Positions 26,672 through 35,097 of a DNA stretch of 64,000 nt are shown one piece after another. Both the position numbers and the translations under genes were made by a program. The notes below the pieces were generated by a model, which saw only the letters and a list, made by a program, of their open reading frames with translations, searched no databases and had not been told where the DNA came from. The stretch spans positions 1-64,000 of the forward strand of contig CAJUSY010000012.1 in NCBI GenBank assembly GCA_910589545.1. Direction: 5' to 3'. The stretch comes from Peptoniphilaceae bacterium (lineage in GTDB: Bacteria; Bacillota; Clostridia; Tissierellales; Peptoniphilaceae). The number at the start of each line of letters is the position of its first letter. The stretch's first letter is position 1.

Positions 26672-26749
26672 AAATTCCCTCCCATATCAATAAAATATTT
26701 CTACTAATATTTATTAATTAATATATACCCAGAATTTACAAAAAAACAA

Positions 26750-28084
26750 TTATCGTAAATTTTTATAAAACTTTTCGGTTTCTTTTACAGTTGGGAAATT
26801 AAACACTAAATTTTTGTTATCCTTAGTCTTAATCCATATAGCTCTTGGATTGTCGTTGTGAATGTACACATCACAGTTTCCAATTTTCTTAATATTAAAT
26901 TTCCCATAGGAATAGTGTTTCAATGACGTTCCATTTAATCTAACTCCATCTGTTTTATTGATATCTTCGATTAGCTCAACTTTTTCGATTGATTTTTTGT
27001 CTATTATCGTAGTATAAATAGATTCTGTTATCGTCAAAGTGGTAGGTGTATTATCTAAAGTGTATGTTTTCGGCAAACTCAAATTTATCATGAAAAATTC
27101 AACTGCTATCAATAAAACTGCTGTCAATGCGTAGAGTATTTTACCTGATAATTTCGCCCTATTAAACGTTATATTCCCATTTTTAATGCTTATATCTTCA
27201 ACCATGAGTCTGTCATCTTTTGGATTGTAATAACCCCATGGATCGAAGAAATCGCCATTGTACAAGTCATTGTTAATCGCAGTTAAATTCTTTTCTTTAT
27301 TTTGATATTTAAAAATCACCAAAATTATAGCTAATGTGTGAAGTACAATGTATGAAAAAATTGGGAAAATTCTGTAAACATCTTTTGATGAATAGTAAAC
27401 TACGACAAATCCCAAAACAATAAACATAATATAAATCGCATACAATGTTTGTTGTACTTTTATAATGCTTTCTTCATTCATCTTTAAGTTTTCATCAGAA
27501 TCTGTCGAATAAACTTTGGTATTTTTCTTTCCGAAAACCCATCCCGTTAAAATTGTACTTGCACTCATCGCTACAAGTAACAATACATACAAGAAAAACA
27601 TCTCGCTATTTTTGAAAAAAGCTACCAACAAAACGATTTGAACTATCAGTGGAATTATCCAAGCTATTAGTCTGATTTTCTTTTTTTCAATATCTCTTGA
27701 AGTCTTCAAATCATACGTCAAAATGCTATTTTCAGTCGAAATATTATTGTCTTTTTTGTATTGTCGTATTTTTTTCATAGCGTTGTATTCAATAATATTT
27801 GCAATTACAAGATAAGCTATTATCAAATTGTAATACAGTAACATTTTCCAGTCATAATCAAGTAATACAAGAAAAGATAAACCAATACAAATTCCAAATA
27901 AAATGTTCAATTTTTTCTTAGTTTTTCCCAGTAAATCAACTATAAACTCATCGTCTTCATGACCTTTTGGAAAATTCGTGAACAACATAAAAGTATCTTT
28001 TATTTTAAGTGTATATAAATTTACTTTCCTCATAATAAACAAAATAAACACCAAATTTGCAAATAAAACAAATTGCCAAATCAT
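26750..28084 (-). CDS. Multi-pass membrane protein, DUF1648/DUF5808-type with PH-like C-terminus
   Basis: The 444-residue protein has about ten hydrophobic segments. The stretch DPWGYYNPKDDRLMVE matches the DUF5808 motif seen in membrane proteins that accompany YtrA-like regulators. The soluble C-terminus (about 350-444) resembles a bacterial PH domain. It overlaps the GntR gene by 4 bases (ATGA), so the two are translationally coupled. In homologous pairs the regulator controls its own membrane partner, often in response to envelope stress or antibiotics; the function here is not known. Confidence 0.75.
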   Translation of the reverse strand: MIWQFVLFANLVFILFIMRKVNLYTLKIKDTFMLFTNFPKGHEDDEFIVDLLGKTKKKLNILFGICIGLSFLVLLDYDWKMLLYYNLIIAYLVIANIIEYNAMKKIRQYKKDNNISTENSILTYDLKTSRDIEKKKIRLIAWIIPLIVQIVLLVAFFKNSEMFFLYVLLLVAMSASTILTGWVFGKKNTKVYSTDSDENLKMNEESIIKVQQTLYAIYIMFIVLGFVVVYYSSKDVYRIFPIFSYIVLHTLAIILVIFKYQNKEKNLTAINNDLYNGDFFDPWGYYNPKDDRLMVEDISIKNGNITFNRAKLSGKILYALTAVLLIAVEFFMINLSLPKTYTLDNTPTTLTITESIYTTIIDKKSIEKVELIEDINKTDGVRLNGTSLKHYSYGKFNIKKIGNCDVYIHNDNPRAIWIKTKDNKNLVFNFPTVKETEKFYKNLR

Positions 28085-28431
28085 TTTATAATTTCCTCCA
28101 AAATTCTTTCAATATCCGATTGTGTTTTCCCACGTATTTTCGCTTCCATTAAAAGAAGTTTCAGCTCATCTTCAAATGAATCACGTGTAAATTCTTCCTC
28201 CACACAAATCTTTGCCCCAACTCTTCTGTCGATTACAATAATCTTTTCGTCCTTTAAAATATTGTAAGCCTTGCTAATAGTCATTGGGTTTATTCCCAAA
28301 TCATTTGCAAATTGTCTTACAGAAGGAAGTTCATCGCCATTTTGTAAATTTCCATTAACAATTTCTCTGATAATTTCGTTACGAATTTGAGTGTAAATCG
28401 GCACATCACTTGTCGTTTTAATATTAATCAT
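28081..28431 (-). CDS. GntR-family (YtrA subfamily) transcriptional regulator
   Basis: The 116-residue protein has a winged helix (PIYTQIRNEIIREIVNGNLQ, then LPSVRQFANDLGINPMTISKAY) with only a short C-terminal tail of helices, which is the YtrA type lacking a large effector domain. An SD sequence GGAGG precedes the ATG. It sits first in a two-gene operon with a membrane protein, the usual arrangement for YtrA-like repressors that autoregulate. Confidence 0.92.
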   Translation of the reverse strand: MINIKTTSDVPIYTQIRNEIIREIVNGNLQNGDELPSVRQFANDLGINPMTISKAYNILKDEKIIVIDRRVGAKICVEEEFTRDSFEDELKLLLMEAKIRGKTQSDIERILEEIIK

Positions 28432-28490
28432 TCTGTCCTCCTTGTATTACTTATTATAATACAGCATATACAAAAATGCAATATTTTTCA

Positions 28491-28519
28491 AAGAAAAAAG
28501 AGCGCATCATAATGCACTC
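28491..28519 (-). terminator. Terminator downstream of structured element copy 2
   Basis: GAGTGCAT and ATGCGCTC pair (one T-G pair) on the minus strand and run into TTTTTTC. It would end the transcript of the lipoprotein gene at 28739 after the repeat element. Confidence 0.8.
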
Positions 28520-28544
28520 CAAATCTTTAATAGTAACTAGTAGT

Positions 28545-28710
28545 AAACCAATCATACTAAGAATATCATACGGAAAAAATTGATTTGATTTCAAATCGAT
28601 AAATCCGTTAAAAATTGCATTGTTTGAGTGTAAACGAGTTTGCAATTTTAAGATTTTGAGATTTAGAAATTAACAATTTTTGAAGTCTAGATATTCGTGT
28701 ATGATGGTTT
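28545..28710 (-). repeat. Interspersed structured element, copy 2
   Basis: This 166-bp element, read on the minus strand, shares CACGAATATCT, AAACTCG then CTCAAACA, CGATTTGAAATC and CGTATGATATTCTTAG with copy 1. Its own helix arms differ: outer AAACCATCATA, inner AAAATTGCA/TGCAATTTT and AAAAATTG/CAATTTTT, each complementary within the copy. It lies 28 bp past the stop codon of the lipoprotein gene and before that gene's terminator. Confidence 0.88.
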
Positions 28711-28738
28711 ATCTCCACAATAAATTTCTTCTATAAAA

Positions 28739-29149
28739 TTACATTGCACCTATTAATTGGTTAAATGTATCCTTGTCGATTTCCCACACGCCTTCGTATG
28801 GTTTTTCAATGTAATATTTTTTGTTTTGATACAAATAAAATGTCATTTTCTCATCTTTTCCGTAGAAGATTTCCATTTTTCTGAAATCTTTAGTGTTAGC
28901 TGGTGTATCGTTGTTCGATTGTCTTCTGGTTGGCTTTGCTTTTTCTTTTATTAATTTAATTGTATTTACTATGTCTTTTTTAGCCGTTATTGATGCCGTT
29001 GGCCCTTCTTTGTTTTCTTCAATTTTAGTAACTGTGATTACTTGTGAATCATCTGAGTTTGGAAGAGTTATGGGGTTTGCTTTTTTGCAAGATACTAATA
29101 CTAATATTAACATCATTATTGTCAATACTAATTTTAATTTATTTTTCAT
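28739..29149 (-). CDS. Small lipoprotein of unknown function
   Basis: The 136-residue protein has lipobox LVSC after a hydrophobic helix (Cys21) and then a positively charged, Ser/Thr-rich region. The C-terminal half (MEIFYGKDEKMTFYLYQNKKYY, cited as a region, then EKPYEGVWEIDKDTFNQLIG) looks like a small beta-sheet domain. It follows thiE by 2 bases, so it is probably the last gene of the thiazole-salvage transcript, but a thiamine-related role is not shown by sequence. Confidence 0.75.
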   Translation of the reverse strand: MKNKLKLVLTIMMLILVLVSCKKANPITLPNSDDSQVITVTKIEENKEGPTASITAKKDIVNTIKLIKEKAKPTRRQSNNDTPANTKDFRKMEIFYGKDEKMTFYLYQNKKYYIEKPYEGVWEIDKDTFNQLIGAM

Positions 29150-29151
29150 AA

Positions 29152-29796
29152 TTACCTCAATTCTAAAATTTGTTTAGATTTCTCTAATAATCTGTGTGCT
29201 TTTGCTTGTGGATTATCATCATTCATCAATGCTCTTACAACAGCTATTCCACTTGCACCACTATTATTTAATACATCCATGTTATCCTCGTTTAAGCCGC
29301 CAATAGCAACCGTTCTTATGCTTATGCTATTGTTGATGTCTCTTAGAGTTTCAACCGATGTTATTTTCGTTTTAACATGGGTTTTTGTCGGATAAATTGC
29401 TCCAACTCCAAGATAATCCGCTCCTTCTTGTTCTGATTGTACAGCTCTTTCAACGCTTTTTGCAGTAGCACCTATAATGTAATTATCGCCCAAAATCCTA
29501 CGTGCATCTTTTATCTCCATGTCTTCATCTCCAAGATGAACTCCTGCACACTCGCTTGCCAGGCATACGTCAATTCTGTCGTCAATTAAAAGAGGCACAT
29601 CAAACTTGTCGCAAATTACCTTAACTTTTTTCGCCAAGTCTATGTATTCTCTTGTGGAGATATTTTTTTCTCTAAGTTGAACCAATGTTACTCCACCTTT
29701 GAGTGAATCTTCAATTTTTGTTAAAAAATCTTCTTCATCTTTAACATTAGTCCTATCCGTAACCAAATACAAACTAAGATTCAATTTTTCTCGCAT
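29152..29796 (-). CDS. thiE: Thiamine-phosphate synthase
   Basis: The 214-residue TIM barrel couples HMP pyrophosphate and thiazole phosphate to form thiamine phosphate. Diagnostic segments are LVTDRTNVKDEEDFL, TLVQLREKNIS, LLIDDRIDVCLASECAGVHLGDEDM (cited as a region), GATAKSVE and VAIGGLNEDN. It overlaps thiM by 23 bases. No thiC, thiD or thiG lies in the window, so it acts in salvage with genes elsewhere. Confidence 0.95.
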   Translation of the reverse strand: MREKLNLSLYLVTDRTNVKDEEDFLTKIEDSLKGGVTLVQLREKNISTREYIDLAKKVKVICDKFDVPLLIDDRIDVCLASECAGVHLGDEDMEIKDARRILGDNYIIGATAKSVERAVQSEQEGADYLGVGAIYPTKTHVKTKITSVETLRDINNSISIRTVAIGGLNEDNMDVLNNSGASGIAVVRALMNDDNPQAKAHRLLEKSKQILELR

Positions 29797-30580
29797 TTAT
29801 ATTCTCCTTTATTTGCTCCATTTTTATTCTGGATAAATTGTCGTACAATCCTGTTTTGAATGAACTAAGCCCTACACTTTTATCCACCATTTCACAGCTT
29901 ATATTCATCATGCTAATGGCAAGAACACACGATTCTATCGATTGTGACAGGCTTATTGTACAAGCAATTAAACTTCCCACAACACAACCTGTCGCAGTGA
30001 TTTTTGAAAGCCTTTCATCGCCATTATTAAGCAGATAAATCTCATCTGAACACACAATATCCGTATGCCCTGTTGCCACAACAATTGAATGGTACTTTTC
30101 GTGCAAATTATTACAATAATTAATCACATCGTCTACTTCAAGCTTTCTTGAATCCACACCTTTTGTACTTAAATCTTTAATAACCAGCGATTTTATCTCG
30201 CTGTAATTTCCTTTTATGCAAGTTATTGTGTGATTTTTCAAAATATCTAAAGTCAAATCCAGCCTCAATTTTGATGCACTCACTCCAACCAAATCCAAAG
30301 TAGTTGGAATGTTGTTTTCATTTGCAATTCGTACCGATTTTTTGATGGATTCTATCCTATAATCTGTAATGTTTCCTAAATTTACCAGCAGAGAATCACA
30401 ATTCCTCGTAACATCTTCGACTTCTCGTGGATTATCTGCCATAAACGGACTTTGGTTTACACTTAGTACAGCATTTGCCATATCATTGATTGAAATCGCA
30501 TTAGTAAGGCAATGAATTAGATTATTAATATTGTACAAATCAGAGTAAATCTCTGACATTTTTTGAATTAAATTATCCAT
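29774..30580 (-). CDS. thiM: Hydroxyethylthiazole kinase
   Basis: The 268-residue ribokinase-fold enzyme phosphorylates 4-methyl-5-(2-hydroxyethyl)thiazole. Recognised by IHCLTNAISINDMANAVLS, SPFMADNPREVEDV, SLLVNLGNIT and the anion-hole GCVVGSLIAC with the preceding TATG-type segment ITATGCV. It overlaps thiW and thiE, so the three form one salvage operon. Confidence 0.95.
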   Translation of the reverse strand: MDNLIQKMSEIYSDLYNINNLIHCLTNAISINDMANAVLSVNQSPFMADNPREVEDVTRNCDSLLVNLGNITDYRIESIKKSVRIANENNIPTTLDLVGVSASKLRLDLTLDILKNHTITCIKGNYSEIKSLVIKDLSTKGVDSRKLEVDDVINYCNNLHEKYHSIVVATGHTDIVCSDEIYLLNNGDERLSKITATGCVVGSLIACTISLSQSIESCVLAISMMNISCEMVDKSVGLSSFKTGLYDNLSRIKMEQIKENINARKIES

Positions 30581-31082
30581 TGATACTTTCCTTTAATTTA
30601 TCTAGCATTGTATTTTTTTGCATAGCCTTTAAAAATGCAAATGCCACAGTAGTTCCCATTAAAGTCGCCAGTACAAATGATGGTGTGTAGAAAAACAAAG
30701 TCAAATTGCTTTTTCCGAAGAAAAACTTCATAACAGGAACGCTTACAATCGATCCTATTATTCCCGTTCCAATAACTTCTCCAATACAAGCCATAATCAA
30801 TTTGCTCGTTCTATTATATAGCACACCTGATAAGAACGCCCCAAACACAGCTCCAGTCAGCGCTAACGGTGGAATTGCCATTAGTGACATTCTGATTATC
30901 CCAATCAACGTAGCACACAAAAGTGCATACCATGGTCCCAAAAATACCGCACACACGATATTTACAAAATGTTGTGTCGGACAAAATCCAACCACTCTCA
31001 AAATTGGAGATATCACAACTCCTATTGCGACAAATATTGATAACATTATCATTTTAATTAAAGTAGAATTATTTCTGTTCAT
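30573..31082 (-). CDS. thiW: Thiazole transporter component ThiW
   Basis: The 169-residue membrane protein has five or six hydrophobic helices and the ThiW stretch ILRVVGFCPTQHFVNIVCAVFLGPW (cited as a region). ThiW is an ECF-type substrate-binding subunit for thiazole; the shared EcfA/EcfT module must be encoded elsewhere. A start 13 codons further upstream is open, but the ATG at 31082 has AAAGGAT at suitable distance and gives the normal N-terminus MNRNNSTLIKM. No TPP riboswitch is seen in the short upstream gap. Confidence 0.88.
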   Translation of the reverse strand: MNRNNSTLIKMIMLSIFVAIGVVISPILRVVGFCPTQHFVNIVCAVFLGPWYALLCATLIGIIRMSLMAIPPLALTGAVFGAFLSGVLYNRTSKLIMACIGEVIGTGIIGSIVSVPVMKFFFGKSNLTLFFYTPSFVLATLMGTTVAFAFLKAMQKNTMLDKLKESING

Positions 31083-31154
31083 AAGCCATACATCCTTTAC
31101 TACCTTATATATTACCATCAATCAATATTTCTTTACAATAAAAAATATAGCAAA

Positions 31155-32981
31155 TTATTGCTTAAAATAATTCACTATATTTTCTGCTGCTTTTTCATTC
31201 ATTCCATCAACTTTGCAAAGCTCTTCTACACTGGCTTTTTTTATTCTGTCAATAGTTTTAAAATGTTTCATCAAAGCTTTTTTTCTTTTTTCTCCTATTA
31301 AAGCTATATTGTCCAATTCAGATTTCTTGAAGTTTTTTTCGTGAAGTTTTCTGTGATAATTGATTGCAAATCTGTGTGTTTCTTCTTGAATCGCAAACAA
31401 CAACCTGTACAAAGGAGTGTTCACTTTCAACCTGATTTCGTCGTTTTCGTAAATTATTCCACGCGTCCTATGCTTATCGTCTTTTACAAGACCCAAAATC
31501 GGGATATCCAAGTTGAATTCGTTCAACACTTCTTTTGCGATGTTGACTTGACCTTTGCCACCATCCATCAAAATTATAGAAGGCATTTCATCAAAGCTGT
31601 TGTCTCTTTTATCAGAATCCAAAAGTCTTCTGAATCTTCTCGTCAATACTTCCCTGTGCGATGCATAATCATCGGCACCTTCTACAGTTTTTATTTTAAA
31701 TTTACGATAATCTTTGGAAGATTTAGCCCCGTTTTTGAACACAATCATACTTCCCACAGAATCTACACCACTTGTGTTGGAAATATCGTAGCATTCAATT
31801 CTATCAATTGGTTTAACCCCTGTGATGTCTTGTAAATCTAAGATTGCGTTCTCACGATTACGTTCTCTTTTCAAATGTCTGGAAATGTATTTGTCCAGTC
31901 CTTCTTTTGCGTTTACTCGAACCATTTCCAAGAGATCAGTCTTGTTACCTCTTTTAGGAATTTTAATTTCGACCTTGGAACCTTTTTTCTCAGTTAGCAT
32001 TTCTTCGATAAGCTCTCTGTCTTCGATTTCAATATCGGTTAGGATTTGCTTCGGAACGTAAGTCAAATCAATGTAGAATTGTTTAAAAAATTCTCCTACA
32101 ATGTGTTCGTTTGATTCTTCGTATTTATTGTCGATAATGAAATGTTGTCTTTCGATGATTTTGCCATTTCTCATGAAAAATACTTGAACGCATACAGTCT
32201 CCGCTTCTCTAGCCATAGATATCATATCCAAATCCAACCCCTTGGTGTTGGTAATGTTTTGTTTTTCCAAAATCACTTGAATATTTGCGATAGAATCTCT
32301 GAGTTTCGCTGCCAATTCAAAGTTCAAATTCTTGGATGCAGCCATCATTTTATCGGTCAATTTCTTAGTCAAGTCATCTTCACGACCATTCAAGAAATTT
32401 TCCACTTCTAACAATTCTTTGTTGTAATCTTCTTCGTTAACATCATAAACGCACATTCCATCACAACGATTGATATAATAATTCAAACAAGGTCTCTTAA
32501 GCTTTTGACCCTTATCAAAATTCAAATTACACGTTCTGATTTTGTACGTTTCATGAATTAAATCTATAATATCATTAACTGCATAAGCATTAGGAAAAGG
32601 CCCAAAATACTTCGCCTTATCCTTTAATACACGTCTAGTTTTCAAGACTCTTGGAAACTTTTCGTTCGTGATTTTGATGTATGGATATTGCTTATCGTCT
32701 CTTAATACGATGTTGTATTTCGGGCTGTTTTTCTTGATTAAGTTTGATTCCAAAACCAAAGCTTCACATTCATTATTCACGATAATATATTCGAAATATT
32801 CTACGTGACTTACCATTGCAGAGACCTTTGCGAGTTTTTTTGATGAATCAAAATATTGACCCACACGTCTTCTCAAATCAATCGCCTTGCCAACGTAGAT
32901 TATCTCGTCATTCTTGTCGTGCATAATGTACACGCCTGGTTTGTGAGGTACTTTTTGCAGTTCTTTTTTTATATCAAACAT
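31155..32981 (-). CDS. uvrC: Excinuclease ABC subunit C
   Basis: The 608-residue nucleotide-excision-repair nuclease has an N-terminal GIY-YIG domain (GVYIMHDKNDEIIYVGKA, near 18-35), four Cys for the Fe-S/zinc site around 146-177 (CNLN, CLNYYINRCDGMC), a UVR motif near 200-235, the RNase H-like second nuclease domain and C-terminal helix-hairpin-helix repeats. It makes both incisions around UvrB-bound lesions. It follows the Xaa-Pro peptidase gene by 2 bases. Confidence 0.97.
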   Translation of the reverse strand: MFDIKKELQKVPHKPGVYIMHDKNDEIIYVGKAIDLRRRVGQYFDSSKKLAKVSAMVSHVEYFEYIIVNNECEALVLESNLIKKNSPKYNIVLRDDKQYPYIKITNEKFPRVLKTRRVLKDKAKYFGPFPNAYAVNDIIDLIHETYKIRTCNLNFDKGQKLKRPCLNYYINRCDGMCVYDVNEEDYNKELLEVENFLNGREDDLTKKLTDKMMAASKNLNFELAAKLRDSIANIQVILEKQNITNTKGLDLDMISMAREAETVCVQVFFMRNGKIIERQHFIIDNKYEESNEHIVGEFFKQFYIDLTYVPKQILTDIEIEDRELIEEMLTEKKGSKVEIKIPKRGNKTDLLEMVRVNAKEGLDKYISRHLKRERNRENAILDLQDITGVKPIDRIECYDISNTSGVDSVGSMIVFKNGAKSSKDYRKFKIKTVEGADDYASHREVLTRRFRRLLDSDKRDNSFDEMPSIILMDGGKGQVNIAKEVLNEFNLDIPILGLVKDDKHRTRGIIYENDEIRLKVNTPLYRLLFAIQEETHRFAINYHRKLHEKNFKKSELDNIALIGEKRKKALMKHFKTIDRIKKASVEELCKVDGMNEKAAENIVNYFKQ

Positions 32982-32983
32982 TT

Positions 32984-34753
32984 TTATATTGCTTTTGTTT
33001 GTTGTTCAAGATATTCCAAATCAGATCCTTCCAAGTATGGTGATAATTTGCCGTAGCATTCTTTGTTGTAATTGTTCAACCATTCTAATTCGAAAGGAAG
33101 TAATTTTTCTTTAATAACTGGTCGTGTGTCGATTGGGCAAATAGACAATGATTCAAATCCCAAAAATTCTCCAAATTCAGATTCCCCAACTTTAATGCAG
33201 TGCATAATATTTTCGATTCTAATTCCGTGTGAACCTTCGATGTAAATTCCTGGTTCGTCACTAGTAACCATTCCTTCATCCATATCGATATCATTATTTA
33301 CGGACGAAATTCTTTGTGGACCTTCGTGAACACCAAGGTAGAATCCAACACCGTGGCCTGTGCCGTGTCTGAAATCCAACATTTCTTGCCAAATAGGTCT
33401 TCTTGCAATTGGATCTAAGCTCGATGATTTTGTTCCTTTAGGGAAGATTGTAGTCATCAAATTGATGTGTGATTTTAACGTTAAAGTATAGTGTAGCTTT
33501 TCATCATCAGTCAATTCACCAAGAGCAACCGTACGAGTAATATCAGTAGTTCCATCCAAATATTGCGCACCACTATCAACCAAGTACAAGCCCTTCGGTT
33601 GTAAAGTCACTTGATGATCAACTGATGGTTCATAATGAGGAAGCGCCGCATTTTCTCCGTATGCAGATATAGTACCGAAGCTTAAATCCATGAACAAATC
33701 GCCTTGTTCTCTGAAATATCTCAACTTATCTGCTGCACTCATTTCAGTAACATTTCCAGTTGGAGTACCTGTTTCTACCCAATTGAAAAACTTAACCAAT
33801 GCAACGCCGTCTTTGATGTAAGCATTCTTTTGATTTTTAATTTCTGTTTCATTCTTATGAGCTTTCATCAAAGTTGTAGGTTGAATTCCTTTTGAAATTC
33901 TAATATTTGAATTAATTGAATTGTAAATTCTTACATTTGTCTTAGAAGGATCTAAGAATAAAACACTTTTTCCTGGAAGCTCACTCAAATCTTCGAAGAC
34001 TTTTTCGTAAGATTTTACAGTAACACCTTGTTCTTTTAATAATTCAATCAAATCATCGTCGATTTTTTCATCATCAATGTACAAATTAGCAAAATCTTTT
34101 CCAACCAATGCATAACTTATGATAACAGGATTGTACAATACATCGTTACCTCTAATATTGTAAAGGTAGCAAATATCATCCAAAGAGCCTATAAAATTGT
34201 AATCACAATCGTTAGAATCCATAAAATATCTTAGCTCTTTTAATTTTGTCTTAGTATCCTTGCCACAATATTTTACATCAAATGCATAAGCCTTTGAGTT
34301 TGGTTTTTCTGGACGATCTTCCCAGATATCACCAACAAAATCCACATCAGTGATTATCATTCTATCGCCAAGATTTTCCAACCATTGATAATAATCATTG
34401 TAGTCCAAAGTAAGACCATCAACTCCTATTTTCCCACATTCGCCGACACTTTCATTCAAATATTCAATTAAAGTTGGAACCCCAGGTTCACCCATCTTCA
34501 TCAATTCTACAGTAGACCCTTCAAGTTCCTTAGCAGCTTGAATAAAATATCTTCCGTCAGTAAACAACGCAGCCTTTTTCTTCAAAATTACAGCAGTTCC
34601 TGCACTGCCGCTAAATCCAGTAATATATTTTCTAGTTTTATAATAATCTGCCAAATATTCAGATGTATGAGGATCGCTCGATAACACAACATAAGCATCG
34701 ATGTTTCTTCCGCTCATTTTTTTTCTTAGCTTTTCTAATCTTTCTGTAATCAT
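32984..34753 (-). CDS. Xaa-Pro aminopeptidase (M24, three-domain type)
   Basis: The 589-residue peptidase has two creatinase-like N-terminal domains and an M24 pita-bread domain from about 310. Metal ligands appear in VDSGAQYLDGTTDITR (two Asp), HGTGHGVGFYLG (His), TSDEPGIYIEGSHGIRIEN (two Glu regions). The length and C-terminal extension are those of the eukaryote-like APP1 family rather than short PepP. It releases N-terminal residues before proline. The start at 34753 follows GAGGAGGG; the 20 codons further upstream overlap the promoter region. Confidence 0.93.
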   Translation of the reverse strand: MITERLEKLRKKMSGRNIDAYVVLSSDPHTSEYLADYYKTRKYITGFSGSAGTAVILKKKAALFTDGRYFIQAAKELEGSTVELMKMGEPGVPTLIEYLNESVGECGKIGVDGLTLDYNDYYQWLENLGDRMIITDVDFVGDIWEDRPEKPNSKAYAFDVKYCGKDTKTKLKELRYFMDSNDCDYNFIGSLDDICYLYNIRGNDVLYNPVIISYALVGKDFANLYIDDEKIDDDLIELLKEQGVTVKSYEKVFEDLSELPGKSVLFLDPSKTNVRIYNSINSNIRISKGIQPTTLMKAHKNETEIKNQKNAYIKDGVALVKFFNWVETGTPTGNVTEMSAADKLRYFREQGDLFMDLSFGTISAYGENAALPHYEPSVDHQVTLQPKGLYLVDSGAQYLDGTTDITRTVALGELTDDEKLHYTLTLKSHINLMTTIFPKGTKSSSLDPIARRPIWQEMLDFRHGTGHGVGFYLGVHEGPQRISSVNNDIDMDEGMVTSDEPGIYIEGSHGIRIENIMHCIKVGESEFGEFLGFESLSICPIDTRPVIKEKLLPFELEWLNNYNKECYGKLSPYLEGSDLEYLEQQTKAI

Positions 34754-34822
34754 AAATTCCCTCCTCGTAGTTATAATAATTATATCACAAAATTTAACGA
34801 TGTTTATTTTCATACTAACAAT

Positions 34823-34851
34823 AAAAAAACTAGATAAATTAATACCTAGTT
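34823..34851 (-). terminator. Weak terminator downstream of ychF and repeat copy 3
   Basis: AACTAG and CTAGTT pair on the minus strand and run into TTTTTTT. The stem is short. It lies beyond structured element copy 3. Confidence 0.55.
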
Positions 34852-34872
34852 CCTAAAATATATTAACCGAAA

Positions 34873-35050
34873 AATCAAAACCAATTAGCACGAATATCTG
34901 TCTGCAAAAATAAACAAATTCAAAGCTTATGAAGCTAAAATCTCAAACTCGTGCTACGCACTCAAACAGTGAGATTTTTTAACGCTTTATTTCGCTAGAA
35001 TTTGTAATTGTTTTTTACGAATGATATTCTTAGCTAATACGGTTTTGATT
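34873..35050 (+). repeat. Interspersed structured element, copy 3
   Basis: This 178-bp element has outer arms AATCAAAACC (34873-34882) and GGTTTTGATT (35041-35050), followed inward by the shared blocks CACGAATATCT, AACTCG...CTCAAACA and ATGATATTCTTAG. Inner arms AAAATCTCA/TGAGATTTT and ACAAATTC/GAATTTGT differ from the other copies yet are complementary. It lies 47 bp past the ychF stop, on the opposite strand. Confidence 0.88.
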
Positions 35051-35097
35051 CATATACAAATACCATAATTGTTTTTTACTACATAAACACTTTTCTT

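Noticed and set aside
30540..31155. TPP riboswitch before thiW
   Set aside because: The gap to uvrC is only about 70 bp and contains no THI-box sequence on the minus strand.
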